From assembly GCA_963837775.1 (NCBI GenBank), contig CAWIOX010000001.1:1-64000 (forward strand): a stretch of 64,000 nucleotides of DNA, given 5' to 3'. This stretch comes from CAWIOX01 sp963837775. GTDB lineage: Bacteria; Pseudomonadota; Gammaproteobacteria; Burkholderiales; Burkholderiaceae_D. This document shows, piece by piece, positions 55,722-64,000 of this stretch. Position numbers and translations under genes: made by a program. Position 1 is the first letter of the stretch; every line of letters starts with the position of its first letter. The notes under the pieces were generated by a model. The model did no database searches. It was not told where the DNA came from and saw only the letters and a program-made list of their open reading frames with translations.

Positions 55722-57002
55722 ATGACTGCTCTGGCCCCCAGCAACTTGCTTGACACCCCGTTTGTCGAGCCCTCCGTATCGCAGCTCAAACGCGATTTGC
55801 GCAAGGCGCAATTGCGCAAGCGTATTGCAGCGCTCACGCTGATCGCGCCGCTGGCGATTTTTTTAATGATTACTTTTGTGGTGCCGATCGCGATGCTGTT
55901 GCAGCGCGCGGTCGAAAATCCGGAAGTGGCCGCCGCCTTGCCGCATACGGTCGCGACGCTGGCCAACTGGGACCGGAAAAGCACGCCGCCGCAGGCCGCT
56001 TATCCCGCACTGGCAGCCGATCTGCTGACGGCCAAGGCCGACAATACGCTGGGCGCACTGGCGCGCCGCATGAACAGTGAAATACCGGGATCGCGCTCGG
56101 TCATCATGAAAACCGCACGCGCGATGCCGCTGCTCGGCCCGGACGACAAGCCGCTGGCAGCCAGCGAGATCCAGCGCGCGATCGTCGAACTCGACGCCCA
56201 ATGGGCACAGCCCGAATACTGGCAGATCATCGCCAAAAACGGCTCGCGTTACTCGCCTTATTACCTGCTGGCCTCGGTCGATCTGAAGCAGGATGGCCTG
56301 GGCAACATCGTCAATGCCGACCCGGAACAGTCCGCCTACCGCCAGATTTTCGGGCGCACCTTCACGATCAGCCTGGTCGTGACCCTGTGCTGCCTGTTCC
56401 TGGGCTATCCGCTGGCGTACTGGCTGTCGACCATGTCGGAACGGCGCGCCAACCTGTTCATGATCCTGGTGCTGATCCCGTTCTGGACCTCGATCCTGGT
56501 GCGCGTCGCGGCCTGGATGGTGGTATTGCAAAACGAAGGCCTGGTCAACAAGGCGCTGATGGCGCTGGGCCTGACCCAGGGGCCGCTGGAACTGCTGTTC
56601 AACCGTACCGGCACCTATATCTCGATGACGCACATCCTGTTGCCGTTCATGATACTGCCGCTGTACAGCGTGATGAAATCGATTCCGCCGACCTATATGC
56701 GGGCCGCGGTGTCGCTGGGCAGCCATCCGTTCGCCGCGTTCTGGCGCGTGTATGTGCCGCAGACCTATCCGGGCATCGGCGCCGGCGCATTGCTGGTGTT
56801 CATCCTGGCGCTGGGCTACTACATTACGCCGGCGCTGCTGGGCGGCACCAATGAACAGATGGTCAGTTATTACGTCGCGTATTTCATCAATGTGACGATC
56901 AACTGGGGCATGGCTTGTGCGCTGGGGGCCTTGCTGTTTGCCGCCACGCTGGTGCTGTATGGCGTGTATCGCCGTTTCGCAAAAATTGACGTGAGCATGT
57001 AA
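55722..57002 (+). CDS. potB: Polyamine-type ABC transporter permease (PotB-like)
   Basis: A 426-residue inner-membrane permease. It is longer than usual PotB (about 285) because of an extra periplasmic region of about 150 residues between the first TM helix (about 35-60) and the core, as in PotH-like extended forms. The EAA-type loop is SLGSHPFAAFWRVYVPQTYPG. Six further TM segments follow. ATG 55722 was chosen; the frame is open from 55665 but that part crosses non-coding sequence. Three bases separate it from potC. Confidence 0.9.
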   Translation: MTALAPSNLLDTPFVEPSVSQLKRDLRKAQLRKRIAALTLIAPLAIFLMITFVVPIAMLLQRAVENPEVAAALPHTVATLANWDRKSTPPQAAYPALAADLLTAKADNTLGALARRMNSEIPGSRSVIMKTARAMPLLGPDDKPLAASEIQRAIVELDAQWAQPEYWQIIAKNGSRYSPYYLLASVDLKQDGLGNIVNADPEQSAYRQIFGRTFTISLVVTLCCLFLGYPLAYWLSTMSERRANLFMILVLIPFWTSILVRVAAWMVVLQNEGLVNKALMALGLTQGPLELLFNRTGTYISMTHILLPFMILPLYSVMKSIPPTYMRAAVSLGSHPFAAFWRVYVPQTYPGIGAGALLVFILALGYYITPALLGGTNEQMVSYYVAYFINVTINWGMACALGALLFAATLVLYGVYRRFAKIDVSM

Positions 57003-57005
57003 ATC

Positions 57006-57842
57006 ATGAAATCGACCCTGCCCTTATTCGCGCCGCATCAATCGATCGTCGAGCGCATCTGGTTTTTCATTTTGCGCGGCGGCAACTGGCTGACCCTGCT
57101 GTTCCTGATCCTGCCGATCCTGGTCATCATTCCGCTGTCGTTTTCCGACAGTTCCTTCCTGTCGTATCCGATGCCGGGCTTTTCGCTGCGCTGGTATCAG
57201 AACCTGCTGCAGTCGGATGAATGGATGCGGGCTGCGAAAAACAGCTTCATCGTGGCGCCGATGGCGACCCTGATCGCGACCGTGCTCGGCACGCTGGCGG
57301 CGGTCGGGCTGAACAAGGCCGACTTCCCCGGCAAGGGGCTGCTGATGGCGATCCTGATTTCGCCGATGGTGGTGCCGGTGGTGGTGGTCGGCGTCGGCGT
57401 GTACTTCTTTTTCGCGCAGATCGGCTTGTCCGAAAGCTACACCGGCCTGATCCTCGCGCATGCGGCGCTGGGTGCGCCGTTCGTCGTCACCACGGTGGCG
57501 GCCACGCTGCAAGGCTTCAACCACAACCTGGTGCGGGCCAGCCTGAGTCTGGGCGCTGGCCCGCTGCGGACATTTTTCCGCATCACGCTGCCGGTGATCG
57601 CGCCGGGCCTGATTTCCGGTGCGCTGTTCGCATTTGCCACTTCATTCGATGAGGTGGTGATCACGCTGTTCATCGCCGGCCCCGGCCAATCGACGCTGCC
57701 GCGCCAGATGTTTGCCGGCATCCGCGAAAACATCAGCCCGACGATTGCCGCACTGGCCACCATCCTGATCGTGTTTTCCACCTGTCTGTTGCTGGTTCTT
57801 GAATGGCTGCGCGGCCGCAACAAGGCCGCCGCCAAAATATAG
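57006..57842 (+). CDS. potC: Polyamine-type ABC transporter permease (PotC-like)
   Basis: A 278-residue permease with six TM helices. The EAA loop is SLSLGAGPLRTFFRITLPVIAPG. The opening LLFLILPILVIIPLSFSDSSFLSYPMPGFSLRWY is characteristic of PotC. It partners potB as a heterodimer. gabD follows after 26 bases. Confidence 0.94.
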   Translation: MKSTLPLFAPHQSIVERIWFFILRGGNWLTLLFLILPILVIIPLSFSDSSFLSYPMPGFSLRWYQNLLQSDEWMRAAKNSFIVAPMATLIATVLGTLAAVGLNKADFPGKGLLMAILISPMVVPVVVVGVGVYFFFAQIGLSESYTGLILAHAALGAPFVVTTVAATLQGFNHNLVRASLSLGAGPLRTFFRITLPVIAPGLISGALFAFATSFDEVVITLFIAGPGQSTLPRQMFAGIRENISPTIAALATILIVFSTCLLLVLEWLRGRNKAAAKI

Positions 57843-57868
57843 CTGTAAAACTATTCTGGAGAAATTTC

Positions 57869-59323
57869 ATGCTGCAATTAAAAGACCCAACACTGCTGCG
57901 CCAGCAAGCCTATCTGAACGGACTGTGGTGCGATGCCGATAACGCGGAAACCATCGTCGTCACCAATCCGGCCACCGGCGCAGCGATCGGCACCGTGCCC
58001 AAGATGGGCGCGGCCGAAACCCGCCGCGCGATCGAGGCGGCCGACGCCGCCTGGCCCGCCTGGCGCAAGAAGACCGCCAAGGAGCGCAGCGCGATCCTGC
58101 GCAAGTGGAACGACCTGATGCTGGCCAACGCCGACGACCTGGCGCTGATCATGACCGCCGAGCAGGGCAAGCCGCTGGCCGAAGCCAAGGGCGAAATCGC
58201 GTATGCGGCGTCGTTCATCGAATGGTTCGCCGAAGAAGGCAAGCGCATCGCCGGCGAAACCCTGCAGTCGCCATGGCCGGACCGCCGCCTGCTGGTGGTC
58301 AAGGAGCCGATCGGCGTCTGCGCCGCGATCACGCCGTGGAATTTCCCGGCCGCGATGATCACCCGCAAGGTCGGCCCGGCGCTGGCCGCCGGCTGCCCGA
58401 TGATCGTCAAGCCGGCCGAAGCGACGCCGTACTCGGCGCTGGCGCTGGCGGTGCTGGCCGAGCGCGCCGGCGTGCCGGCCGGCGTGTTCAGCGTGCTGAC
58501 CGGCGCCTCGCGCGCGATCGGCGGCGAAATGACGTCGAACCCGATCGTGCGCAAGCTGACCTTTACCGGCTCGACCGAAGTCGGCCGCGTGCTGATGCAG
58601 CAATGCGCGCCGACCATCAAGAAACTGTCGCTGGAACTGGGCGGCAATGCGCCGTTCATCGTGTTCGACGACGCCGACCTGGATGCGGCAGTCGAAGGCG
58701 CGCTGGCGTCGAAATACCGCAATGCCGGCCAGACCTGCGTCTGCGCCAACCGCCTGTACGTGCAGGACGGCGTGTACGACGCGTTTGCCGCCAAGCTGGT
58801 GGCGGCGGTCGAACAGCTGAAGGTCGGCAACGGCGTCGATGCCGGCGTCACCCAAGGGCCGATGATCGATGTCAAGGCGATCGAAAAGGTCGAGGAGCAT
58901 ATCGCCGATGCGACCGCCAAGGGCGGCCGCATCCTGACCGGCGGCAAGCGCCATGCGCTCGGCCACAGCTTCTTCGAGCCGACCGTGATCGCCGGCGTGA
59001 CCGCCGACATGCGCGTGGCCAAAGAAGAAACCTTCGGCCCGCTGGCGCCGCTGTTCCGCTTCAAGACCGAGGAAGAAGTGCTGGCGCAGGCCAACGACAC
59101 CGAATTCGGCCTGGCCAGCTATTTCTACACGCGCGACATCGGCCGCGTCTGGCGCATCGCCGAAGGGCTGGAGTCCGGCATGGTCGGCATCAACAGCGGC
59201 CTGATTTCGAATGAAATCGCGCCGTTCGGCGGCGTCAAGCAATCCGGCCTCGGACGCGAAGGCTCGAAGTACGGGATGGACGACTACCTGGTCATCAAGT
59301 ACCTGTGCATGGGCGGGATTTAA
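57869..59323 (+). CDS. gabD: Succinate-semialdehyde dehydrogenase (NADP-type)
   Basis: A 484-residue aldehyde dehydrogenase that finishes GABA breakdown to succinate. Features: PWNFPAAMITRKVGPALAAG, FTGSTEVGRVLMQQCAP, the general base glutamate in LELGGNAPFIVFDD, and the catalytic cysteine in NAGQTCVCANRLYV. The second cysteine two residues later, typical of redox-controlled GabD, is present. ATG 57869 follows GGAG. Last gene of the module. Confidence 0.95.
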   Translation: MLQLKDPTLLRQQAYLNGLWCDADNAETIVVTNPATGAAIGTVPKMGAAETRRAIEAADAAWPAWRKKTAKERSAILRKWNDLMLANADDLALIMTAEQGKPLAEAKGEIAYAASFIEWFAEEGKRIAGETLQSPWPDRRLLVVKEPIGVCAAITPWNFPAAMITRKVGPALAAGCPMIVKPAEATPYSALALAVLAERAGVPAGVFSVLTGASRAIGGEMTSNPIVRKLTFTGSTEVGRVLMQQCAPTIKKLSLELGGNAPFIVFDDADLDAAVEGALASKYRNAGQTCVCANRLYVQDGVYDAFAAKLVAAVEQLKVGNGVDAGVTQGPMIDVKAIEKVEEHIADATAKGGRILTGGKRHALGHSFFEPTVIAGVTADMRVAKEETFGPLAPLFRFKTEEEVLAQANDTEFGLASYFYTRDIGRVWRIAEGLESGMVGINSGLISNEIAPFGGVKQSGLGREGSKYGMDDYLVIKYLCMGGI

Positions 59324-59377
59324 GCCGGAAATGACGCGGCAGCGCTGCACAACGCCCGCTGTCGCGGGTTGCTGCGA

Positions 59378-59466
59378 CTGAAAATATACCCACGGGTGTA
59401 TTTTTAGACAGCCAATGAATACGTGCGGCAAAGGGGGTATCTGATCGGATACCCCCTTCTTTTTTG
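59378..59466 (+). repeat. Two-hairpin intergenic repeat, copy D
   Basis: CTGAAAATATACCC-AC-GGGTGTATTTTTA (hairpin 1 with one G-T pair), then GACAGCCAATGAA, centre ACGTGCGGCAA, and hairpin 2 that is here a complete intrinsic terminator. It lies in the 303-base gap between gabD and the P-type ATPase gene; nothing else was seen in that gap. Confidence 0.8.
59431..59466 (+). terminator. Intrinsic terminator formed by repeat copy D
   Basis: AAGGGGGTATC-TGATCG-GATACCCCCTT, then CTTTTTT, 108 bases after gabD. It probably ends the gabT-gabD transcript. Confidence 0.9.
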
Positions 59467-59626
59467 TTTTAATGGATGCGGGCCGCGCTGCGCTGCGGCC
59501 AAAGATGTCCGGCGTTGATGCCTGTCAAACCGCGCAGCGCGGCACGCTGCTAGCCTTGGCTGGCGATCGAGGTCACCGACGCGAAGATGCGCGGCGGCGC
59601 TTTCCCGCTGAATTCCTACCTGTCCC

Positions 59627-62329
59627 ATGGTCATGGCAATGAAAACCGGCGCGGCAGCGGAGGCGAACGTCAGTCCGGCTGACCATGTCCCCGCATGGCA
59701 CACGCTGTCGGCGGCGGCCAGTGCCGCCCGGCTCAAGGTCAATCCCGATACTGGCTTGTCGCAGCCAGGACGCTGCGCATCGTCTCGCGCGCCATGGTCC
59801 GAATGCGATCAGAGAGCAGCCGCCGCGCCCGCTGTGGCGCATGTTCATGGACCAGTTCAGCGACTTCATGATCGTGGTGCTGCTGGCTGCCGCAGTGGTG
59901 TCAGGGCTGGTCGGCGACTTCCGGGACACGCTGGCGATCGTGGTGATCGTGCTGCTCAATGCGGTGATCGGATTCGTGCAGGAATTGCGCGCGCAGCGCG
60001 CGATGGCGTCGCTCAGGCACATGGCGGCGACCAGCGCACTGGTGTTGCGCGGCGGCGAGCGGCTGCCGCTACCGGCAACGGAGCTGGTGCCGGGCGACGT
60101 GGTGCTGCTGGAAGCGGGCAATGTGGTGGCGGCCGATCTGCGCCTGATCGAGGCGGTGCAGCTGAAGCTGGATGAAGCGCTGCTCACCGGCGAAGCCTGC
60201 ACGGTGGAGAAGCACTGCGCGCCGTTGCCGGCGGCCGCTCTGGCCGATCTGCCACTGGGCGACCGCGTCAACATGGCATTCAAGGGCACCATCGTCAGCT
60301 ACGGCCGTGGCAGCGGCATCGTGGTGGCCAGCGGCATGGGCACCGAGTTGGGCAAGATTGCCACCCTGCTCGACAACGGCCAGGAGCTCAGGACGCCGCT
60401 GCAAAAGCGCCTGGCTGGATTCGGCCAGCGCCTCGGTCTGGCGGTGCTGGCGATCTGCGCCATCATTTTCACGGTAGGCCTGTTGCGCGGCGAAGCGCCG
60501 GTGCTGATGTTCCTCACCGCAGTGAGTCTGGCGGTGGCCGCGATCCCGGAAGCGCTGCCGGCGGTGGTCACCATTTCGCTGGCGCTGGGCGCGCGCAAGA
60601 TGGTGCAGCAGCACGCGCTGATCCGGCGTTTGCCGGCGGTCGAAACGCTGGGTTCGGTGACCTATATCTGTTCCGACAAGACCGGCACGCTGACCCAGAA
60701 CAAGATGCGGGTGCAGGAGCTGCATGCGGCCGATACCGTGCTGCGCGACTGGACCGCCGCGCAGCCGCAGGAGCCGTGGCGCAGCCTGTTTGCGGCGCTG
60801 GCGCTGTGCAACGATGCGAGCGCCGACCGCCACGGCAAGCTCTGCGGCGATCCGACTGAAGTCGCGCTGTATCAGGCGGCGCTGGATGCCGGCCATGACA
60901 AGACTGCGCTGGAGCGCAGCGCAGTCCGGGTGTTCGAGCTGCCGTTCGATGCGCAGCGCAAATGCATGACCACGTTTCATCAGTCAGCCCGGCGGCCTGG
61001 TCGCCTACACCAAGGGCGCACCGGAAATGCTGCTCGCCTGTTGCAGCAGCACTTGCAGCGCGCAGGGCCCAGCCGCGCTGCAGGCCGAGGCGATTCTGGC
61101 CAGCGCGCAGCGCATGGCGGCGGCAGGCCTGCGCGTGCTGGCAGTGGCGCGGCGCGATTGGCCGGCACTGCCGCAAGCGGCGGATGCCGCGACGATCGAG
61201 CGCGACCTGATGTTCGTCGGGCTGGTCGGCATGATGGACCCGCCGCGGCATGAAGCGAAGGGTGCGGTGCACCTGTGCAAAAGCGCCGGCATCACGCCGG
61301 TGATGATCACCGGCGATCATGCGGCAACCGCGCTGGCGATTGCGTGCCAGCTCGGGATTGCGACCGCGGCCGACAGCGTGATGAGCGGGCCGCAACTGGC
61401 GCTGCTCAGCGACGCCGCATTCAGGCAGCAGGTTGGCGCACTGCGCGTCTATGCGCGGGTCGATCCGGCCCAGAAAATCCGCATCGTCGAAGCGCTGCAG
61501 GCGCAGGGCGAGTTCGTCGCGATGACCGGCGACGGCGTCAACGATGCGCCGGCGCTGAAGCGCGCCGATATCGGCATCGCGATGGGCAAGGGCGGCACCG
61601 ACGTCGCGCGCGAAGCCGCCAGCCTGGTGCTGCTGGACGACAACTTCGCCAGCATCGTGCACGCGGTGCGCGAAGGACGGCGCATCTTCGACAATATCCG
61701 CAAGTTCATCCGGTATGCGATGACCGGCAATTCGGCCGAGATCTGGGTGATCTTCCTGGCGCCCTTCCTCGGTCTGCCGATGCCGCTGTTGCCGATCCAC
61801 ATACTGTGGATCAACCTGCTGACCGATGGCCTGCCGGGCTTGGCGCTGGCGGCCGAGCCGGCGGAACAGAGGCATCATGCAGCGCCCGCCGCGCGCACCG
61901 AAGGAAAGCATTTTCGCGCACGGGATGTGGCAGCACATCGTCTGGGTCGGGCTGGCGATGGCCGGCGTGTCGCTGCTGGCGCAGGCCTGGGCCATACACG
62001 CCGGCTCGAGCCACTGGCAAACCATGGTGTTTACCGTACTGACGCTGTCGCAGATGGGGCATGTGCTGGCGATCCGCTCGGAACGCGACTCGCTGTTGCG
62101 GCAAGGCCTGCGCTCCAACCTGCCGTTGCTGGGCGCGGTGGCCCTGACCTTTGCGCTGCAGATGGCAACCATCTACGTGCCGTTCTTGAACCCGATTTTC
62201 AGCACCGCGCCGCTCACCGGCGACGAACTGGTTTTCTGCCTGCTGCTGTCGAGCACGGTGTTTTTCATCGTCGAAGCGGAAAAGCTGCTGATCCGCCGCG
62301 GCTGGCTGTATGCCCGCGCATCGGCTTGA
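59627..62329 (+). pseudogene. Cation-transporting P-type ATPase, three frameshifts
   Basis: A P2-type (Ca2+/Mg2+-like) cation pump of about 900 residues once repaired. The N-terminal cation-ATPase domain has LARHGPNAIREQPP. The membrane motif IPEALPAVVTISLALGARKM and phosphorylation site CSDKTGTLTQNKM follow, then the hinge MTGDGVNDAPALKRADIGIAMG. The C-terminal membrane block includes LLPIHILWINLLTDGLPGLALA. Three single-base insertions break it, near 59765 (LSQ to DAAHRL), 60984-60993 (TTFHQ to GLVAYTKGAPEM) and 61867 (EPAE to RGIMQRPPRAP). The start at 59627 has no good ribosome-binding site. The ion cannot be told. Error or decay are both possible. Confidence 0.82.
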
Positions 62330-62353
62330 AAACGGCCTGCAGCCGCCGCCGGC

Positions 62354-62444
62354 ACTGAAAATATACCGGTGGGTGTATTTTTAGACAGGCAGCATATACA
62401 TGCGGGAAACATGGTATTTTCGTTGATACTCCCCACTATTTTTG
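62354..62444 (+). repeat. Two-hairpin intergenic repeat, copy E
   Basis: CTGAAAATATACC-GGTG-GGTGTATTTTTA, then GACAGGCAG, centre ACATGCGGGAAAC, a weak hairpin GTAT/ATAC, and GATACTCCCC. It starts 24 bases after the ATPase stop and lies upstream of the DUF3617 gene. The rest of that gap shows no feature. Confidence 0.78.
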
Positions 62445-62619
62445 AATTCGGTGGAAGACTTGCAAGAAGCTCATGTTTCCAGGTTGAAACGGTTTAAGCC
62501 GGATGGTCCGGGCCTGCGCCAGCGGCGGATCACTTTATGTTGAACCGACAATATTCTGAACTTACTGGCTGCTACGCTCTCTGAAAGTTGTGTAACATCA
62601 ATTTCTTTCAGGAGATTCA

Positions 62620-63147
62620 ATGCGCAAAATCTTGCTTTCCGTTGTAGTCGTCTCGTCATCGCTGGCGTCAGCTGCACACGCGGCAGAAAACAATATGCGC
62701 CCCGGTTTATGGGAAATGAGCACCAGCTCGGATCTGCTGCGGCTGGTGCCGCAGATTCCGCCGGAGCAAATGCAAAATCTGATGAACCTGGCCAGGCAGA
62801 ACGGCTTTGAGCTGCCCCAGATTCAAAATGGCGCAGCCAGCTCCAGGACTTGCGTGACCCAGGCGATGGCGCAGCAGAAAAACCTTCCCGGTTTTTATCA
62901 AAATCAAGCGGGATGCACTGTTAAAAACGCTAGCCATAGCGGCAACCAATACCATGTGGACTTCGTCTGCGACAGCGCCAGCCTGCAGGGAAATGGCATG
63001 GCGGAAGGCACTTTCACCAGTCCGGAGCGCTTCTCGGGACGCACCCAATTCAATGGCGTGGTGCAAGGCAATCCGGTCAACGAGCATGCCGATATCAGCG
63101 GCCGCTGGCTAGGCGCCGGCTGCGCCGCCGCGAAGCCGGCGCAGTGA
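62620..63147 (+). CDS. DUF3617 family exported protein
   Basis: A 175-residue exported protein with a signal peptide ending AHAAE (residue 22). The DUF3617 features are MRPGLWEMSTSS near the start, paired cysteines (SRTCVTQ, AGCTVKN, DFVCDSA) and a C-terminal ADISGRWLGAGC. The function is unknown. The ATG follows a strong AGGAG ribosome-binding site. The small lipoprotein gene follows 67 bases later. Confidence 0.85.
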   Translation: MRKILLSVVVVSSSLASAAHAAENNMRPGLWEMSTSSDLLRLVPQIPPEQMQNLMNLARQNGFELPQIQNGAASSRTCVTQAMAQQKNLPGFYQNQAGCTVKNASHSGNQYHVDFVCDSASLQGNGMAEGTFTSPERFSGRTQFNGVVQGNPVNEHADISGRWLGAGCAAAKPAQ

Positions 63148-63214
63148 GTTCGCCTGGCTGCCATTTTTAGCGAATACAATCTGCGCAACTGCAGTAATCA
63201 AATCGACCCCGAAG

Positions 63215-63391
63215 ATGATGAGCAAAATAAAAAACCTGATTTTCACGCTGCTTGTTCCGCTGCTATTGAGCGGTTGCGGTGTCTTGGCTGCGCCCTGTCG
63301 AATCGCGTCCGCCGGCATCAAGATGGTGCCCCTGGTTGGACATATTGCGGCGGCCCCGACCGATGTGTGTGCCGCGGTCATTGACCCCTGA
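63215..63391 (+). CDS. Small lipoprotein (DUF6726-like)
   Basis: A 58-residue protein (ATG at 63215 or 63218) with a lipoprotein signal: LIFTLLVPLLLSGCGVLA, in which LSGC is the lipobox. The mature part has two more cysteines (APCRIAS, TDVCAAV) and a glycine-rich middle. It resembles the short DUF6726 proteins often found directly before DUF1003 genes, as here (16-base gap). Function unknown. Confidence 0.7.
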   Translation: MMSKIKNLIFTLLVPLLLSGCGVLAAPCRIASAGIKMVPLVGHIAAAPTDVCAAVIDP

Positions 63392-63407
63392 CCAGGGCGT
63401 GTGAGCT

Positions 63408-64000
63408 ATGGACGCCAAAACGCCGCCGCCGACGCTGCCAGTGGCAGATGCCACGGAACAATCATCCAAACCGGATCTTGATCCGATCGGCCACAATATC
63501 GAGAGCATTTTGGCGTTCTACTTGCGCGAAGAGCAAAATCTCACGCGCTCGCAGCGCACGCTTGAAACCATCAGCGATTCCCTGGGGCGGCCGTTCTATC
63601 TGGGCGCGATTGTGCTGTTTGTCGCGCTCTGGATGCTGGCCAACCTGTTGGCGCCGCCATTCGGTTTCGCGGCCTTTGATCCGGCGCCATTTTTCTGGCT
63701 GCAAGGGATGGTCGGACTGGGCGCACTGTTGACCATGATCGTGGTGCTGATCAAGCAAAACCGCCTGGCCAAGCTGGAGGAGCGGCGCGCGCATCTGGAA
63801 CTGCAGGTCAATCTGTTAACCGAGCAGAAAACCACCAAATTGATTAACCTGATAGAAGAGTTGCGGCGCGATTTGCCGATGATCAAAGATCGCCACGATC
63901 CCGAGGCGAGCGCGTATCAGCAGCCGACCGATCCGGAATCGGTACTTGCGGCGCTCGATGAGCGGCTTGACACGGGGGCGCGAGCGGCCGACGGCGAGGG
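63408..64000 (+). CDS. DUF1003 family membrane protein (runs off the window)
   Basis: The first 197 codons of a gene that continues past the window edge. The DUF1003 core is visible: DPIGHNIESILAFYLREEQNL, two TM helices (about 65-85, GAIVLFVALWMLANLLAPP, and about 98-118, GLGALLTMIVVLIKQNRLAK) and a following helix (RRAHLELQVNLLTEQKTTKLINLIEELRRDLP). A hydrophilic tail follows. Function unknown. The frame is clean. Confidence 0.88.
   Translation, partial: MDAKTPPPTLPVADATEQSSKPDLDPIGHNIESILAFYLREEQNLTRSQRTLETISDSLGRPFYLGAIVLFVALWMLANLLAPPFGFAAFDPAPFFWLQGMVGLGALLTMIVVLIKQNRLAKLEERRAHLELQVNLLTEQKTTKLINLIEELRRDLPMIKDRHDPEASAYQQPTDPESVLAALDERLDTGARAADGE

Noticed and set aside
59378..59466. Integron attC site interpretation of the repeat family
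   Set aside because: The characteristic GTTRRRY/RYYYAAC core sites are absent and the element lies singly between ordinary genes.

Overview
The window looks like a piece of a betaproteobacterial chromosome, most likely Burkholderiales and plausibly Oxalobacteraceae. The reasons are the mnmG-rsmG-parA-parB-atpIBEFHAGDC order, a DUF3460 gene, Burkholderiales-type Hfq and Crp-family proteins, and paired parS sites. No rRNA, tRNA, CRISPR array, prophage or complete insertion sequence was seen. Family assignments come from motif recognition, without database searches.

Layout. 0-11 kb: copper-handling genes (DUF2946, PCuAC, YcnI, a copper-uptake-associated protein, a TonB-dependent receptor, a Crp-type regulator, CopC, CopD), then a minus-strand set (PepSY membrane protein, second TonB receptor, second DUF2946). 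11-21 kb: DUF3460, an aconitase, a solitary hfq, an aldo/keto reductase, a broken D-2-hydroxyacid dehydrogenase, pckG, two small membrane proteins and a LysR regulator. 21-31 kb: an Lrp-type regulator divergent from putA, a large CHASE-PAS-GAF-PAS-GGDEF-EAL protein and an MTA/SAH nucleosidase. 31.6-34.5 kb: the probable replication origin, a GMC oxidoreductase and two parS sites. 34.5-46.4 kb: mnmG, rsmG, parAB and the complete ATP synthase operon. 46.4-47.7 kb: a CoA-binding protein and PPK2. 47.7-59.3 kb: a GABA/polyamine module (MocR regulator, chemoreceptor, gabT, potADBC-like ABC transporter, gabD). 59.6-64 kb: a cation P-type ATPase and DUF3617, DUF6726-like and DUF1003 genes.

The most unusual content is non-coding. 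(1) The origin-like region has two homologous modules in exact 438-bp register, each with DnaA boxes and a conserved TAG-rich (DnaA-trio-like) segment. (2) At 15.58-15.69 kb there are ten DnaA-box-like 9-mers in one orientation with an 11-12 bp period, about 16 kb from that origin. (3) A family of about 90-bp two-hairpin intergenic repeats occurs at least five times clearly and twice in diverged form. (4) An identical operator architecture lies beside the MocR gene and upstream of gabT. The copy beside the MocR gene also faces a possible terminator-ended small RNA.

Seven genes, including the housekeeping gene rsmG, are broken by about ten single-base indels with otherwise clean reading frames. 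This pattern fits sequencing error at least as well as true gene decay.
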